DNA from: Acidovorax sp. Leaf191
Lineage (GTDB): Bacteria > Pseudomonadota > Gammaproteobacteria > Burkholderiales > Burkholderiaceae_C
DNA: 64,000 bases
Direction: 5' to 3'
Assembly (NCBI RefSeq): GCF_001424425.1
Contig: NZ_LMPT01000021.1
Coordinates: forward strand, 64,532-128,531
Shown here: positions 42,043 to 52,527 of the stretch, piece after piece
Numbering within the stretch: the first letter of the stretch is position 1
How the letters are laid out: the number at the start of each line of letters is the position of its first letter
Position numbers and translations under genes: made by a program
The notes under the pieces: model-generated
What the model was told of the DNA's origin: nothing
Seen by the model: the letters and a program-made list of their open reading frames with translations, nothing else
Database searches by the model: none

Positions 42043-43098
42043 ATGATCACACTGGCTGTTGACTGCATGGGGGGCGACCATGGCCCCCGCGTCACGCTCG
42101 CGGCGTGCCGTCAGTTTCTCGACAATCATCCGGATGCCCGCTTGCTGCTCGTCGGCCTGGCGGACAGCCTGCAGTCGTTTTCGCACGAACGGGCCACGGT
42201 CGTCGTCGCCACCGAAGTGGTGGCGATGGATGACCCTGTGGAGGTGGCGTTGCGACGCAAGAAGGATTCGTCCATGCGTGTGGCCATCCAGCAGGTCAAG
42301 GATGGCGCTGCGGCCGCTGCCGTTTCGGCCGGCAACACCGGCGCATTGATGGCGATCGCACGCTATCTCCTGAAGACCCTCGACGGCATCGACCGCCCGG
42401 CGATAGCGACGCAGTTGCCCAATGCGGTCGGTGGTGCCACCACGGTGCTGGACCTGGGGGCCAATGTGGACTGCTCGGCCGAGCACCTGCTGCAGTTCGC
42501 CGTCATGGGGTCTGCGCTGGTGTCGGCCTTGCAGGACGGCGGCGAGCCGACGGTCGGATTGCTGAACATCGGCGAAGAAGTCATCAAGGGCAGCGAAGTC
42601 ATCAAAAAAGCCGGTGAATTGCTGCGATCTGCTGCCAACTCCGGCGATCTGAACTTCTTTGGCAATGTGGAAGGCAACGACATCTTCAAGGGCACGGTCG
42701 ATATCGTGGTCTGTGACGGTTTCGTGGGCAACGTGGCGCTCAAGGCGAGCGAGGGCGTGGCCTCGATGATCATCGGGGCGCTGAAGGCCGAGTTCTCGCA
42801 CAACATCTTGACGAAAATCGCGGCCATCGTCGCCTATCCGGTGCTAAAAGCGCTGATGAAGCGCATGGATTACCGCCGGTACAACGGCGCGGCGCTTTTG
42901 GGGCTGCGCGGACTGGTGTTCAAGAGCCACGGATCGGCTGACACAATGGCTTTCGAGCAGGCTTTGAACCGGGCGTATGATGCAGCCCGCAACAACCTGC
43001 TCGACCGTGTCCGGACCCGGATTGCGCATGCGGCACCGCTTCTGGCGCCCGCAGATGCCCAGCCCCAACCTGGCGTAGCGGCGACGACGACACATTGA
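42043..43098 (+). CDS. plsX: Phosphate acyltransferase PlsX
   Basis: 351 residues. [14 protein letters not shown] start, [19 protein letters not shown] and [17 protein letters not shown] are family signatures. Converts acyl-ACP to acyl-phosphate for phospholipid synthesis. Stop overlaps fabH start (TGATG). Confidence 0.96.
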   Translation: MITLAVDCMGGDHGPRVTLAACRQFLDNHPDARLLLVGLADSLQSFSHERATVVVATEVVAMDDPVEVALRRKKDSSMRVAIQQVKDGAAAAAVSAGNTGALMAIARYLLKTLDGIDRPAIATQLPNAVGGATTVLDLGANVDCSAEHLLQFAVMGSALVSALQDGGEPTVGLLNIGEEVIKGSEVIKKAGELLRSAANSGDLNFFGNVEGNDIFKGTVDIVVCDGFVGNVALKASEGVASMIIGALKAEFSHNILTKIAAIVAYPVLKALMKRMDYRRYNGAALLGLRGLVFKSHGSADTMAFEQALNRAYDAARNNLLDRVRTRIAHAAPLLAPADAQPQPGVAATTTH

Positions 43099-44075
43099 TG
43101 AGACGCTACTCCCGCATTACCGGCACCGGCAGCTACCTGCCTCCCCGCCGGCTGACCAACGCCGACCTAGTGGCTGAACTGGGCCAGCGCGGTATCGAAA
43201 CCTCGGATGAATGGATCGTCGAGCGCACCGGCATCCGGGCGCGCCATTTCGCTGCGCCGGACGTGGCCTGCAGCGACCTCGGTCTGGAGGCCGCGCGCCA
43301 TGCACTGCAGGCGGCGGACCTGCAGCCCACGGATATCGACCTCATCATCGTGGCCACGTCCACCCCGGACATGGTGTTCCCCTCCACCGCCTGCATATTG
43401 CAGAACAAGCTGGGTGCCAATGGCTGCCCTGCCTTCGATGTCCAGGCGGTGTGCAGCGGTTTCGTCTATGCGCTCACCGTGGCCGACGCCATGATCCAGT
43501 CGGGTGCAGCCAGCCGCGCGCTCGTGGTGGGCTCGGAGGTGTTCAGCCGCATCCTTGATTTCAACGACCGCACCACTTGCGTGCTGTTCGGCGACGGCGC
43601 CGGTGCCGTGGTGCTGGAGGCGTCGGACACGCCGGGTATCTTGTCGAGCGACCTGCATGCCGACGGCAAGCACGTCGGCATCCTGTGCGTGCCGGGCAAT
43701 GTGTCTGGCGGTCAGGTGCTGGGCGACCCGGTGCTCAAGATGGATGGCCAGGCCGTGTTCAAGCTGGCGGTGGGTGTGCTGGAGAAGGCGGCCCATGCGG
43801 TGCTGGCCAAGGCGGGCCTCGCCGAAGCCGATATCGATTGGCTGATTCCTCACCAGGCCAACATCCGCATCATGCAAAGCACGGCCAGGAAGCTCAAGCT
43901 GCCCATGGACAAGGTGGTGGTCACTGTGGACCAGCACGGCAATACGTCGGCGGCGTCCATTCCGCTGGCACTGGACCACGGTGTGCGCACCGGCCAGGTC
44001 CAGAAGGGGCAAACCCTGCTGCTCGAAGGCGTGGGCGGTGGCTTCACCTGGGGTGCCGTGCTCCTGAAGTTATAG
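43098..44075 (+). CDS. fabH: 3-oxoacyl-ACP synthase III (KAS III)
   Basis: 325 residues. Catalytic Cys119 ([12 protein letters not shown]), His252 ([10 protein letters not shown]) and Asn282 ([10 protein letters not shown]). Starts fatty acid elongation from acetyl-CoA and malonyl-ACP. Its stop codon TAG lies in the first bases of a repeat A copy. Confidence 0.97.
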   Translation: MRRYSRITGTGSYLPPRRLTNADLVAELGQRGIETSDEWIVERTGIRARHFAAPDVACSDLGLEAARHALQAADLQPTDIDLIIVATSTPDMVFPSTACILQNKLGANGCPAFDVQAVCSGFVYALTVADAMIQSGAASRALVVGSEVFSRILDFNDRTTCVLFGDGAGAVVLEASDTPGILSSDLHADGKHVGILCVPGNVSGGQVLGDPVLKMDGQAVFKLAVGVLEKAAHAVLAKAGLAEADIDWLIPHQANIRIMQSTARKLKLPMDKVVVTVDQHGNTSAASIPLALDHGVRTGQVQKGQTLLLEGVGGGFTWGAVLLKL

Positions 44076-44115
44076 CTTTCAGCGCTTGCCGGGCAAGCGT
44101 GAGGGCAAGATTTCA
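44070..44115. repeat. Dispersed repeat A, degenerate copy at the fabH end
   Basis: ttatagctttcagcgcttgc, then cgggcaagcgtgagggcaag: the agcgcttgc/gcaagcg arms form a hairpin between fabH and fabD. The element supplies the fabH stop. Confidence 0.55.
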
Positions 44116-44136
44116 ACCATATTTCTGGATTTTTTC

Positions 44137-45087
44137 ATGAAGACTTTTGCATTTGTCTTTCCAGGACAAGGCTCTCAGTCCGTGGGCATGCTGGACGCCT
44201 GGGGCGACAACGCGGTGGTCGCGCAGACCCTGCAGGAGGCCTCGGATGCACTCGGCGAAGACGTCGGCCAGCTGATCAAGGACGGCCCCAAGGAAGCGCT
44301 GGCACTGACCACCAACACGCAGCCGGTGATGCTGGTGGCGGGTGTCGCGGCCTGGCGCGTGTGGCGTGCCGAAGGTGGCGCGCTGCCGGCTGCCGTGGCG
44401 GGGCATTCGCTGGGCGAATACTCGGCACTGGTGGCGGCGGGGGTGCTCACCCTGGCGCAGGCCGCGCCGCTGGTGCGCCTGCGCGCAGCGGCCATGCAGG
44501 AAGCCGTGCCGGTGGGTACGGGCGCCATGGCCGCCATCCTGGGCATGGACTCCGCCAAGGTCATCGCGGGTTGCGTCGAGGCACTGGCTTCGTTCGGGCC
44601 CGGCACCTCCGAAGTGGTCGAGGCGGTCAATTTCAACGACCCGATCCAGACCGTGATCGCGGGCACCAAGACGGGCGTGGACAAGGCCTGCGAAGTGCTC
44701 AAGGCTGCAGGCGCCAAGCGTGCGCTGCCTTTGCCGGTGTCTGCGCCGTTCCACTCCAGCCTGATGAAGCCTGCGGCCGAGAAGCTGCGCGTGGCGCTGG
44801 CCGAGGTGGTGCTCGCGGCCCCGCAGATTCCCGTCCTGAACAATGTGGACGTGGCCGTGCAGAGCGATGCCGATGCGATCCGCGATGCGCTGTACCGCCA
44901 GGCTTTCGGTCCGGTGCGCTGGGTCGAATGCGTGCACGCCCTGAAGGCGCGTGGCATCACCCACATCATCGAATGCGGCCCCGGCAAGGTGCTGGCCGGC
45001 CTCACCAAGCGCATCGACCCCGAGCTGGTCGGTGGCTCTGTATTTGATCCGGCCTCGCTGGCCGAAACCCGGGAGTTGCTGGCATGA
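44137..45087 (+). CDS. fabD: Malonyl-CoA:ACP transacylase
   Basis: 316 residues from the ATG at 44137. Ser91 in GHSLGEYSAL, FPGQGSQ motif at 8-14, and the active-site His in SAPFHSSLM. Loads malonate on ACP. Stop overlaps fabG start. Confidence 0.97.
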   Translation: MKTFAFVFPGQGSQSVGMLDAWGDNAVVAQTLQEASDALGEDVGQLIKDGPKEALALTTNTQPVMLVAGVAAWRVWRAEGGALPAAVAGHSLGEYSALVAAGVLTLAQAAPLVRLRAAAMQEAVPVGTGAMAAILGMDSAKVIAGCVEALASFGPGTSEVVEAVNFNDPIQTVIAGTKTGVDKACEVLKAAGAKRALPLPVSAPFHSSLMKPAAEKLRVALAEVVLAAPQIPVLNNVDVAVQSDADAIRDALYRQAFGPVRWVECVHALKARGITHIIECGPGKVLAGLTKRIDPELVGGSVFDPASLAETRELLA

Positions 45088-45830
45088 CGGAAACCTCATC
45101 GGCAGCGCAGGTCGCGCTGGTCACCGGCGCATCGCGCGGCATCGGCGCGGCCATTGCACTGGAGCTTGCCGTGCGCGGCTACCAGGTGGTGGGCACTGCC
45201 ACTACGGACGAAGGCGCACAGCGTATCAGCCAGGCGCTTGCGGCCTACCCAGGCTGCCGCGGCGCGAATCTGAACGTCAACGACATGGCCGCCATCGATG
45301 CGCTGCTGGACACCATCGTCAAGCAGCAAGGCGGCCTGCACGTGCTGGTGAACAACGCAGGCATCACCCGCGACACGCTGGCCATGCGCATGAAGGACGA
45401 CGACTGGGATGCGGTGCTCGACACAAATCTCAAGGCCGTGTTCCGCATGAGCCGCGCCGCCATCCGTCCGATGATGAAGCAGCGTTTCGGGCGCATCATC
45501 AGCATCACGAGCGTAGTGGGTGCGTCCGGCAATCCGGGGCAGGCCAACTACGCCGCGGCGAAGGCGGGCGTGGCCGGCATGACGCGCGCACTGGCCCGTG
45601 AGCTGGGCAGCCGCAGCATCACCGTCAATTGCGTGGCACCCGGTTTCATCGAGACGGACATGACCTCCGTATTGGCCGAAGAGCAGCAAAAAGCGCTCAA
45701 TGCGCAGATCCCGCTGGGCCACATGGGCAAGCCCCAGGACATCGCGCATGCGGTCGCCTATCTCGCCTCGCGCGAGGCTGGTTACGTGACGGGGCAGGAG
45801 TTGCACGTCAATGGCGGCATGTACATGTAA
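45084..45830 (+). CDS. fabG: 3-oxoacyl-ACP reductase
   Basis: 248 residues. NADP motif TGASRGIGAAIA (14-25), NNAG, catalytic Ser (SITSVVG) and YAAAK. C-terminal HVNGGMYM is characteristic. Confidence 0.96.
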   Translation: MTETSSAAQVALVTGASRGIGAAIALELAVRGYQVVGTATTDEGAQRISQALAAYPGCRGANLNVNDMAAIDALLDTIVKQQGGLHVLVNNAGITRDTLAMRMKDDDWDAVLDTNLKAVFRMSRAAIRPMMKQRFGRIISITSVVGASGNPGQANYAAAKAGVAGMTRALARELGSRSITVNCVAPGFIETDMTSVLAEEQQKALNAQIPLGHMGKPQDIAHAVAYLASREAGYVTGQELHVNGGMYM

Positions 45831-45893
45831 TTAATGAAAGATAACGCCGCTTCATCCGGACGGCGGGCTGTTTAGGGCTTCTCCTTAAGCAGC

Positions 45894-46172
<279 letters not shown>

Positions 46173-46221
46173 GCGGCGCACTGCGCCTGACTCAAGCGAT
46201 CAGCTAGAAGGTTTTTCACGC

Positions 46222-47466
46222 ATGAGCCGTCGTCGCGTTGTCGTGACCGGCCTGGGATGCGTCAGCCCCGTGGGCAACACGGTGGCCGAGTCCTGGGCCA
46301 ATCTCCTTGCCGGCCAGTCCGGCATTGACCTCATCACCAAGTTCGATGCGTCGAACTTCGCCTGCAAGATTGCAGGGGAGGTCAAAGGTTTCGACCTGGA
46401 TTCGTACATCAGCGCCAAGGATGCGCGCGCGATGGACAGTTTCATCCACTTCGGCATTGCCGCTGCTGCACAAGCCGTGCAGGACGCGGGCCTGCCGACA
46501 GGTGAGGCGCTCAGTGAAGAATTGGCCACGCGCATCGCCTGCGTGATTGGCTCCGGGATCGGTGGCCTGCCACTGATCGAGAACACCCATGCCGAACTCA
46601 CCAGCCGGGGGCCGCGGCGCGTCACGCCGTTCTTCGTGCCGGCCTCCATCATCAACATGGTGGCGGGGCATGTGTCCATGCGGTTTGGCTTCAAGGGGCC
46701 GAACCTCGCCGTGGTGACTGCCTGCACAACGGGCCTGCACTGCATCGGCGAGGCAGGCCGCATGATCGAATACGGGGATGCCGACGTGGTGGTGGCCGGT
46801 GGGACCGAATCCACCGTCTCCCCGCTGGGCATCGGCGGCTTTGCCGCCATGCGTGCGCTGTCGACGCGCAACGATGATCCCAAGACAGCATCCCGCCCCT
46901 GGGACAAGGACCGCGACGGTTTTGTGCTGGGCGAGGGCGCCGGGGTCATGGTGCTCGAGGAGTACGAGCATGCCAAGGCCCGCGGCGCCAAGATCTACGC
47001 CGAACTGAGCGGCTTCGGCATGAGTGCCGACGCCGGCCACATGACGGCACCCAACATGGATGGCCCCCGCCGCGCGATGCTCAACGCCTTGCGCAATGCG
47101 GGCATGAATGCCGATCAGGTGGACTACCTGAACGCGCACGGTACGTCCACGCCGCTGGGCGACCTGAACGAAACGAATGCCATCAAGGCGGCCTTGGGCG
47201 ACCATGCCTACAAGACCGTCGTGAGCTCGACCAAATCCATGACCGGCCATCTGCTGGGTGGAGCGGGCGGCATTGAAAGTATTTTCACCGTGCTGGCGCT
47301 GTACCACCAGAAGGTGCCGCCCACGATCAACCTGTTCAACCAGGACCCCGAGTGCGATCTCGATTACTGCGCCAACACGGCCCGTGACATGAAGATCGAC
47401 GTGGCCGTGAAGAACAACTTCGGCTTCGGGGGCACCAACGGCACGCTGGTGTTCAAGCGCGCCTGA
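46222..47466 (+). CDS. fabF: 3-oxoacyl-ACP synthase II
   Basis: 414 residues. Catalytic Cys168 ([13 protein letters not shown]), His in [11 protein letters not shown] and His in [11 protein letters not shown]. Elongates acyl-ACP, condensing type II. 49 bases after acpP. Confidence 0.97.
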   Translation: MSRRRVVVTGLGCVSPVGNTVAESWANLLAGQSGIDLITKFDASNFACKIAGEVKGFDLDSYISAKDARAMDSFIHFGIAAAAQAVQDAGLPTGEALSEELATRIACVIGSGIGGLPLIENTHAELTSRGPRRVTPFFVPASIINMVAGHVSMRFGFKGPNLAVVTACTTGLHCIGEAGRMIEYGDADVVVAGGTESTVSPLGIGGFAAMRALSTRNDDPKTASRPWDKDRDGFVLGEGAGVMVLEEYEHAKARGAKIYAELSGFGMSADAGHMTAPNMDGPRRAMLNALRNAGMNADQVDYLNAHGTSTPLGDLNETNAIKAALGDHAYKTVVSSTKSMTGHLLGGAGGIESIFTVLALYHQKVPPTINLFNQDPECDLDYCANTARDMKIDVAVKNNFGFGGTNGTLVFKRA

Positions 47467-47574
47467 ACCTGGTGTCCATTGCTTCGCGGTAGACGCTGTG
47501 GGGTGAGGCTTGACGCCAACGCCTGGCATGCGGTTCTCTGAGTCGCCAGCCTTCGGGATGAGGCATCCGTTCCC

Positions 47575-48081
47575 ATGACCCCGCTGGCGCGACACGCCCC
47601 CGCAGTGAACTATCCTTTCGGACGCAGCAGCGTCCTTGCGGGTTTTCTGCTCGCCGTGGTGGCCTGGGGCGCTGGTGGATTGGCGGCCTGGGCATTGCAG
47701 GGCACCCGTGTGGGCGTGCCGTGGTCCGTGTGGATGGCGGTGGGTGTGTGGCTTGTTGCCGCCATCTGTGCGGTTCATTTCTGGCGCCATCAGCCAGTGG
47801 GCATGCTTCGCTGGGACGGTCAGTCCTGGTCTGTCGTTTTGGCGGCCGGGCACGCCGATGCACAGGTCCGGGCACTTTCCGGCCCGCCGGAAGTCTTTCT
47901 CGACATGCAATCGCACTTGTGGGTGCATGTCTCGCCCGCAGGGCGTCGCGATCTCTGGCTGTGGCTGGGGCGTTCAAGCCAGCCCGAGCGTTGGATGGAT
48001 ATGCGCCGTGCGGTATATTCGCGCGCCAAGCCGGGCGTTGACCCTGACGCAATCGCCCCGGCTGGTAGCCCAGGGGCGTGA
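47575..48081 (+). CDS. Membrane protein of unknown function upstream of rpoE
   Basis: 168 residues. Two transmembrane helices (about 21-41 and 49-69), then a soluble domain with short Trp-rich strands (MLRWDGQSWSVVL; LWVHVSPAGRRDLWLWLG). The layout of a two-helix hairpin plus beta domain recalls YgfX/CptA-like proteins, but the sequence is not clearly that family. It lies 13 bases before rpoE on the same strand, so it may feed into the envelope-stress circuit. Confidence 0.75.
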   Translation: MTPLARHAPAVNYPFGRSSVLAGFLLAVVAWGAGGLAAWALQGTRVGVPWSVWMAVGVWLVAAICAVHFWRHQPVGMLRWDGQSWSVVLAAGHADAQVRALSGPPEVFLDMQSHLWVHVSPAGRRDLWLWLGRSSQPERWMDMRRAVYSRAKPGVDPDAIAPAGSPGA

Positions 48082-48094
48082 TTTTCGAGCATCA

Positions 48095-48721
48095 ATGACT
48101 GTAAATACGCCTTCCCCTTCCGAGGACAGTGATCTCCAACTGGTGGAGCGCACGGTTGCGGGCGATCAGCGTGCCTACGAGTTGCTGGTCATCAAGTACC
48201 AGCGCCGCATCGAGCGGCTGATCGGCCGGATGGTTCGAGATACGGACATCATCCCGGACATCGCGCAGGAAACCTTCATCCGGGCCTACCGTGCCCTGCA
48301 CCAGTTTCGCGGCGAGGCCCAGTTCTACACCTGGCTCTACCGGATTGCGGTGAACACGGCCAAAAAAGCGCTCATGGACATGAAGCGCAACCCGGTCATC
48401 TCGGAGAATGCGCTGAGAGGGAATGACGATGAGGATGAAACTTCCCGCCTCGGACATGAACTAACCAGCGAAGAAACCCCCGAAACCGTACTCGCTGCCC
48501 GAGAAATCGCGCAAGCCGTCAATGCGGCGATGGAGGCGTTGCCCGAGGATCTGCGCCAGGCGGTGACGCTGCGCGAGATCGAAGGGTTGAGTTACGACGA
48601 GATCGCCCTGGCGATGGGTTGCCCCATCGGCACCGTGCGGTCGCGGATTTTCAGGGCGCGGGAGGCCATTTCGGCCCGGGTGCGTCCCTTGCTCGAAAAC
48701 CAGACGGGCAAACGGTGGTGA
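48095..48721 (+). CDS. rpoE: Extracytoplasmic stress sigma factor sigma-E
   Basis: 208 residues from the ATG at 48095. Region 2: DIAQETFIRAYRALHQFRGEAQFYTWLYRIAVNTAKKAL; region 4: LPEDLRQAVTLREIEGLSYDEIALAMGCPIGTVRSRIFRA, both very close to AlgU/RpoE. Controls envelope repair genes; followed by its anti-sigma genes. Confidence 0.96.
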   Translation: MTVNTPSPSEDSDLQLVERTVAGDQRAYELLVIKYQRRIERLIGRMVRDTDIIPDIAQETFIRAYRALHQFRGEAQFYTWLYRIAVNTAKKALMDMKRNPVISENALRGNDDEDETSRLGHELTSEETPETVLAAREIAQAVNAAMEALPEDLRQAVTLREIEGLSYDEIALAMGCPIGTVRSRIFRAREAISARVRPLLENQTGKRW

Positions 48722-48730
48722 GGTGATGAA

Positions 48731-49402
48731 ATGAACAAGGCTGTAGCAAACATCGAATTGGCGGATCGCTCCATGGCGGACAGTACGGACAAACGAGAAC
48801 AACTTTCTGCGCTGGCGGACGGGCAGTTGCAGGGCGCTGAGCTGGCGGATGCGCTCGCTTACGCCGGCCAGGACGAAGAGGCCATGGCGACCTGGCAGCT
48901 GTACCACCTGGTGGGCGACGTGCTGCGTTCACCCGAGTTGGCGCAGCCCATGGACACGGGTTTCATGGCCCGTCTGCGCACGGAGCTGGCCAAGGAGCCA
49001 CTGCCGGTGCGTGCGCAGGAGCCTGTGCAGGTGGCCGTGGTGGCCCCCAACGCGACGGCCGCTGCGAACGCTTCGGTGTTCCGCTGGAAGATGGCTGCTG
49101 GATTTGCGTCGATGGCGGCAGTCGCGGCCATCGGCTGGTCCTCGCTGTCCACGCTGCAAGGAAGTCCTGGTCAGGCGCCGGCCGGCGCGCAACTGGCCCA
49201 GCAATCGGTCGAGCGCCCGGCAGCAGGCGCCGCGGCCGCGCCCGTGGTGGCTGTGGCCGATGCGGATGGTCAGCAGGTCATGATCCGCGACCCGCGCCTG
49301 GACGAGCTGTTGGCCGCACACAAGCAGTTTGGAAGCACCTCGGCCCTGCAGATGCCCGCAGGTTTCTTGCGCAATGCCACCTTCGAGACTCCCAGCCGCT
49401 GA
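48731..49402 (+). CDS. rseA: Anti-sigma-E factor RseA (MucA-like)
   Basis: 223 residues. Cytoplasmic N-terminal domain with REQLSALADGQLQGAELADA, which binds sigma-E, a transmembrane helix at about 119-137, and a periplasmic tail ending in LQMPAGFLRNATFETP. Nine bases after rpoE. Confidence 0.9.
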   Translation: MNKAVANIELADRSMADSTDKREQLSALADGQLQGAELADALAYAGQDEEAMATWQLYHLVGDVLRSPELAQPMDTGFMARLRTELAKEPLPVRAQEPVQVAVVAPNATAAANASVFRWKMAAGFASMAAVAAIGWSSLSTLQGSPGQAPAGAQLAQQSVERPAAGAAAAPVVAVADADGQQVMIRDPRLDELLAAHKQFGSTSALQMPAGFLRNATFETPSR

Positions 49403-49435
49403 CCGCCGGGTTCCCATCGGCATCGAGGTCGTGCG

Positions 49436-50515
49436 ATGAACCCGTCAGGAGCCACAGCCAGCCCCACCATGTCTTTGTATCGATGGATCAAGGCGCCTGC
49501 CTTGGCGGCGCTGTGCATGCTGGGCGCGTCTTGCGCAGTCGGCGCACCGCAGGCGGGGGCTTCGGCACCTTCATCGACCGTCGACGCTGCACCGGCCGCG
49601 GCCGAGCGCACGGTGGTGCAGTGGATCGAGCGCATGCACCGCGCGCCCTGTGCCAAGCCTTATGTCGGGACTTTCGTGGTCCTGTCTGCCACCGGTGCCA
49701 TGGCCAGCTCGCGGATCTGGCAGGCATGCGATGCCCAGCAGCAGATGGAGCAGGTCGAGGTGCTGAGCGGCACTCCCCGCGTCATCTTCAGGCGCAACGA
49801 CGAAGTGCGCACGTTCTGGCCGCAGACGCGGGTGGTGCGGATGGACCGGCGGGAGGCGGCGGGTCTTTTCCCGCGCGTTCCTGCCGTCGATGGAGCGTCC
49901 ATTTCCCAGTTCTATGTCTCCAAGCCTCTGGGCCAGGAGCGGGTTGCCGGGCTGGTGGCCGACGTGGTCTGGTTCAAGCCGCTGGACGGCTTGCGGTTTG
50001 GCTACCGGCTCTGGAGTGAAAAAGAGACGGGCCTGGTGGTCAAGCTCCAGACCCTGGCGCCCGACGGGCGCGTGCTTGAGCAGTCGGCCTTCTCGGAGCT
50101 GGACCTCAATGCATCGGTGCGTGCCGATCAGCTGTCGCGGCTGATGGACGCGACCGCTGGCTACAAAGTGGTGGCGCCAGCGGTGGTCAAGACGACCGCC
50201 AAGGACGAGGGCTGGTCGCTGCGGCAGCCCGTGGCCGGCTTCGTGCCCGTGAGCTGCCACAAGCGGGCGGTGTCTGCGACCGACGACGCCCAGGGCGTGC
50301 TGCAGTGCCTGTATTCCGATGGACTGGCATCCGTGTCGCTGTTCATGGAGGCGTTCGACGCACAACGCCACCCCGCCCAGCCGCAGGTCTCCAGCATGGG
50401 CGCCACTCAATTGCTCGCGCAGAAGATCACGCCCGAGGTGTGGCTCACGGCGGTGGGCGAGGTCCCCATGCACACCCTGCGCCTCTTTGCGGGCCAGCTT
50501 GAACGCACGCGCTGA
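49436..50515 (+). CDS. rseB: Sigma-E regulatory protein RseB (MucB-like)
   Basis: 359 residues. ATG at 49436 follows GAGGT; a second ATG at 49469 begins a better signal peptide (MSLYRWIKAPALAALCMLGA). Periplasmic lipid/outer-membrane-protein sensor that shields RseA from cleavage: VVQWIERMHRAPCAKPYVGT, GLRFGYRLWSEKETGLVVKL are family segments. Confidence 0.9.
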   Translation: MNPSGATASPTMSLYRWIKAPALAALCMLGASCAVGAPQAGASAPSSTVDAAPAAAERTVVQWIERMHRAPCAKPYVGTFVVLSATGAMASSRIWQACDAQQQMEQVEVLSGTPRVIFRRNDEVRTFWPQTRVVRMDRREAAGLFPRVPAVDGASISQFYVSKPLGQERVAGLVADVVWFKPLDGLRFGYRLWSEKETGLVVKLQTLAPDGRVLEQSAFSELDLNASVRADQLSRLMDATAGYKVVAPAVVKTTAKDEGWSLRQPVAGFVPVSCHKRAVSATDDAQGVLQCLYSDGLASVSLFMEAFDAQRHPAQPQVSSMGATQLLAQKITPEVWLTAVGEVPMHTLRLFAGQLERTR

Positions 50516-50585
50516 GCGCGTCGGGCCCGCCGCGGCTTCGCTGTCCGGTGCCGCGTTGCGCGGCACGCGATCGTTCTTTTGCCGG

Positions 50586-50611
50586 GGAACCATTTGCACG
50601 CACTTTCTTCA
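50586..50611 (+). promoter_or_regulatory. Possible sigma-E promoter of mucD
   Basis: GGAAC at 50586-50590 and TCTTCA at 50606-50611 are spaced about like a sigma-E -35/-10 pair (GGAACTT, TCTGA). A partial match only; autoregulation of mucD by sigma-E is known in related bacteria. Confidence 0.3.
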
Positions 50612-50664
50612 CAGTTACACACAGTTGTATGACGGCATTCGTAACATTTCACGAAAGGTCAAAG

Positions 50665-52137
50665 ATGTCGAAGTTTGATGGAACCGTGCTGCGCTCGTGG
50701 GCGCTCGCTTCGGTGTTGGTGGGTGTGGCTGGTACGGCAGGTTTGCTGCCGCTGGCGGCCCTGGCGCAGCCCGCGGCGGCTGTGCGTGGCCTGCCCGATT
50801 TCACCGACCTGGTGGATCAGGTGGGGCCTTCCGTGGTCAACATCCGTACCGTGGAGAAGGCGTCCAGCCGTTCTGGTGCCAATGGCATGGACGAGGAAAT
50901 GCTGGAGTTCTTCAAGCGTTTCGGCGTGCCCATCCCGAATGCGCCGCGGCAGCAGCGCCCTCAGCGGCCGCAGCAGGACGAAGAGGCGCAGCCGCGCGGC
51001 GTGGGTTCGGGCTTCATCCTGACGGCCGACGGCTTCGTGATGACGAATGCCCACGTGGTCGAGGGGGCCGACGAGGTCATCGTGACGCTGACCGACAAGC
51101 GTGAATTCAAGGCCAAGATCATCGGTGCCGACAAGCGCACCGACGTCGCGGTGGTCAAGATAGAAGCCACGGGCCTGCCGGCCGTCAAGGTGGGCGATCT
51201 GAGCCGCCTTCGCGTGGGCGAATGGGTGATGGCCATCGGCTCCCCCTTCGGCCTGGAGAACACGGTCACGGCGGGCATCGTGAGTGCCAAGCAGCGCGAT
51301 ACGGGCGACTACCTGCCCTTCATCCAGACGGATGTGGCGATCAACCCCGGCAATTCCGGCGGGCCGCTGATCAACATGCGCGGCGAGGTGGTCGGCATCA
51401 ACAGCCAGATCTATTCGCGCTCGGGTGGGTTCATGGGCATCTCGTTTGCCATTCCGATGGACGAGGCGATCCGCGTGAGCGAGCAGTTGCGCGCGTCGGG
51501 CCGTGTGACCCGGGGCCGCATCGGTGTGCAGATCGGTCAGGTCACGCGCGATGTCGCAGAGTCCATCGGCCTGGGCAAAGCGCAGGGCGCACTGGTCACC
51601 GGCGTCGAGTCGGGCTCCCCTGCCGACAAGGCCGGCGTGGAGGCGGGCGACATCATCACGCGCTTTGACGGCAAGCCGATTGAAAAGGTCGCCGACCTGC
51701 CGCGCCTGGTGGGCAACACCAAGCCCGGCAGCAAGAGCACGGTGACGGTGTTCCGCCGGGGCGCCTCGCGGGACCTGGGCATCACCATCGCCGAGATCGA
51801 GCCGGACAAGCCGGTGGCCAAGGCGCCGGAGCGCGAAGAAAAACCCAAGGCTTCTGCAGCCGCCCAGCAGGTGGGCCTGGCGGTCACGGAGTTGACCGAC
51901 GCGCAGAAGAAAGAGCTCAAGATCAAGGGCGGCGTGGTGGTGGCCGCTGCCACCGATGGGGCCGCGCGAGCGGGCCTGCGCGAGGGTGATGTGATCCTGT
52001 CGATTGCCAACGCCGAAGTGGCGGGCGTGAAGGAGTTCGAGGCGGTGCTGTCGAAGGCCGACAAGACCAAGGCGATCAACGTGCTGTACCGCCGCGGCGA
52101 ATGGGCGCAGTACGCGCTGATCCGCCCCGCCCGCTGA
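50665..52137 (+). CDS. mucD: Periplasmic serine protease, DegP/MucD type
   Basis: 490 residues from the ATG at 50665 (AAAGG upstream). Signal peptide 1-35 (LAALAQP). Catalytic triad His130 (MTNAHVVEG), Asp160 (DKRTDVAVVKI), Ser231 (NPGNSGGPL). Two PDZ domains (about 285-375 and 395-485). Degrades misfolded envelope proteins and damps the sigma-E signal. Last gene of the operon. Confidence 0.95.
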   Translation: MSKFDGTVLRSWALASVLVGVAGTAGLLPLAALAQPAAAVRGLPDFTDLVDQVGPSVVNIRTVEKASSRSGANGMDEEMLEFFKRFGVPIPNAPRQQRPQRPQQDEEAQPRGVGSGFILTADGFVMTNAHVVEGADEVIVTLTDKREFKAKIIGADKRTDVAVVKIEATGLPAVKVGDLSRLRVGEWVMAIGSPFGLENTVTAGIVSAKQRDTGDYLPFIQTDVAINPGNSGGPLINMRGEVVGINSQIYSRSGGFMGISFAIPMDEAIRVSEQLRASGRVTRGRIGVQIGQVTRDVAESIGLGKAQGALVTGVESGSPADKAGVEAGDIITRFDGKPIEKVADLPRLVGNTKPGSKSTVTVFRRGASRDLGITIAEIEPDKPVAKAPEREEKPKASAAAQQVGLAVTELTDAQKKELKIKGGVVVAAATDGAARAGLREGDVILSIANAEVAGVKEFEAVLSKADKTKAINVLYRRGEWAQYALIRPAR

Positions 52138-52374
52138 CCTGGGGCCTGGCGCGCTCGAAGGGGCTGTGACAGCGTCATGACCCCTTCGCCGCCAAGCCTT
52201 TTGCGGGGAGGTGCACTATTTTTTGGGCCGCGGAAAAAAGTCTTTGCACTCACTTGAAGTTAGCTTTCGCTTACATGCGTGCCGGCCTATCAATCGTTTT
52301 CGATAGAATACGGGCACCTGTTCAAACCTTAACTGTATATTGAATGGCGTCGGGTTCACGATGCGGGATGCCAG
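52138..52374. promoter_or_regulatory. mucD 3' hairpin and AT-rich promoter region
   Basis: cgaagggg (52156-52163) / ccccttcg (52181-52188), with an inner tgac/gtca stem, forms a long hairpin after mucD; no U-run follows. Further on, TAGAAT at 52304-52309 is a probable -10 element. Confidence 0.45.
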
Positions 52375-52389
52375 TGTGCGATGCACAGC

Positions 52390-52457
52390 TGATCCACAGC
52401 TCACCCACAAGTTGTCCAGCGTTGTTGTTGTGCTAATTGTGAATAAGCTGTGTATAA
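52390..52457. promoter_or_regulatory. Cluster of DnaA-box-like sites
   Basis: Two perfect TTATNCACA boxes on the minus strand, tgtgaataa (52438-52446) and tgtgtataa (52449-52457), start 11 bases apart. On the plus strand TGATCCACA (52390-52398) is one mismatch and TCACCCACA (52401-52409) two mismatches from consensus. A palindrome tgtgcgatgcaca lies next to it at 52375-52387. Confidence 0.55.
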
Positions 52458-52527
52458 AATTCCTGTTGCACCGTGACAACTCCCCTCAGATGCAGTCGGG
52501 CGGGCTTTTTTCGGCGGGCTTTTTGCC

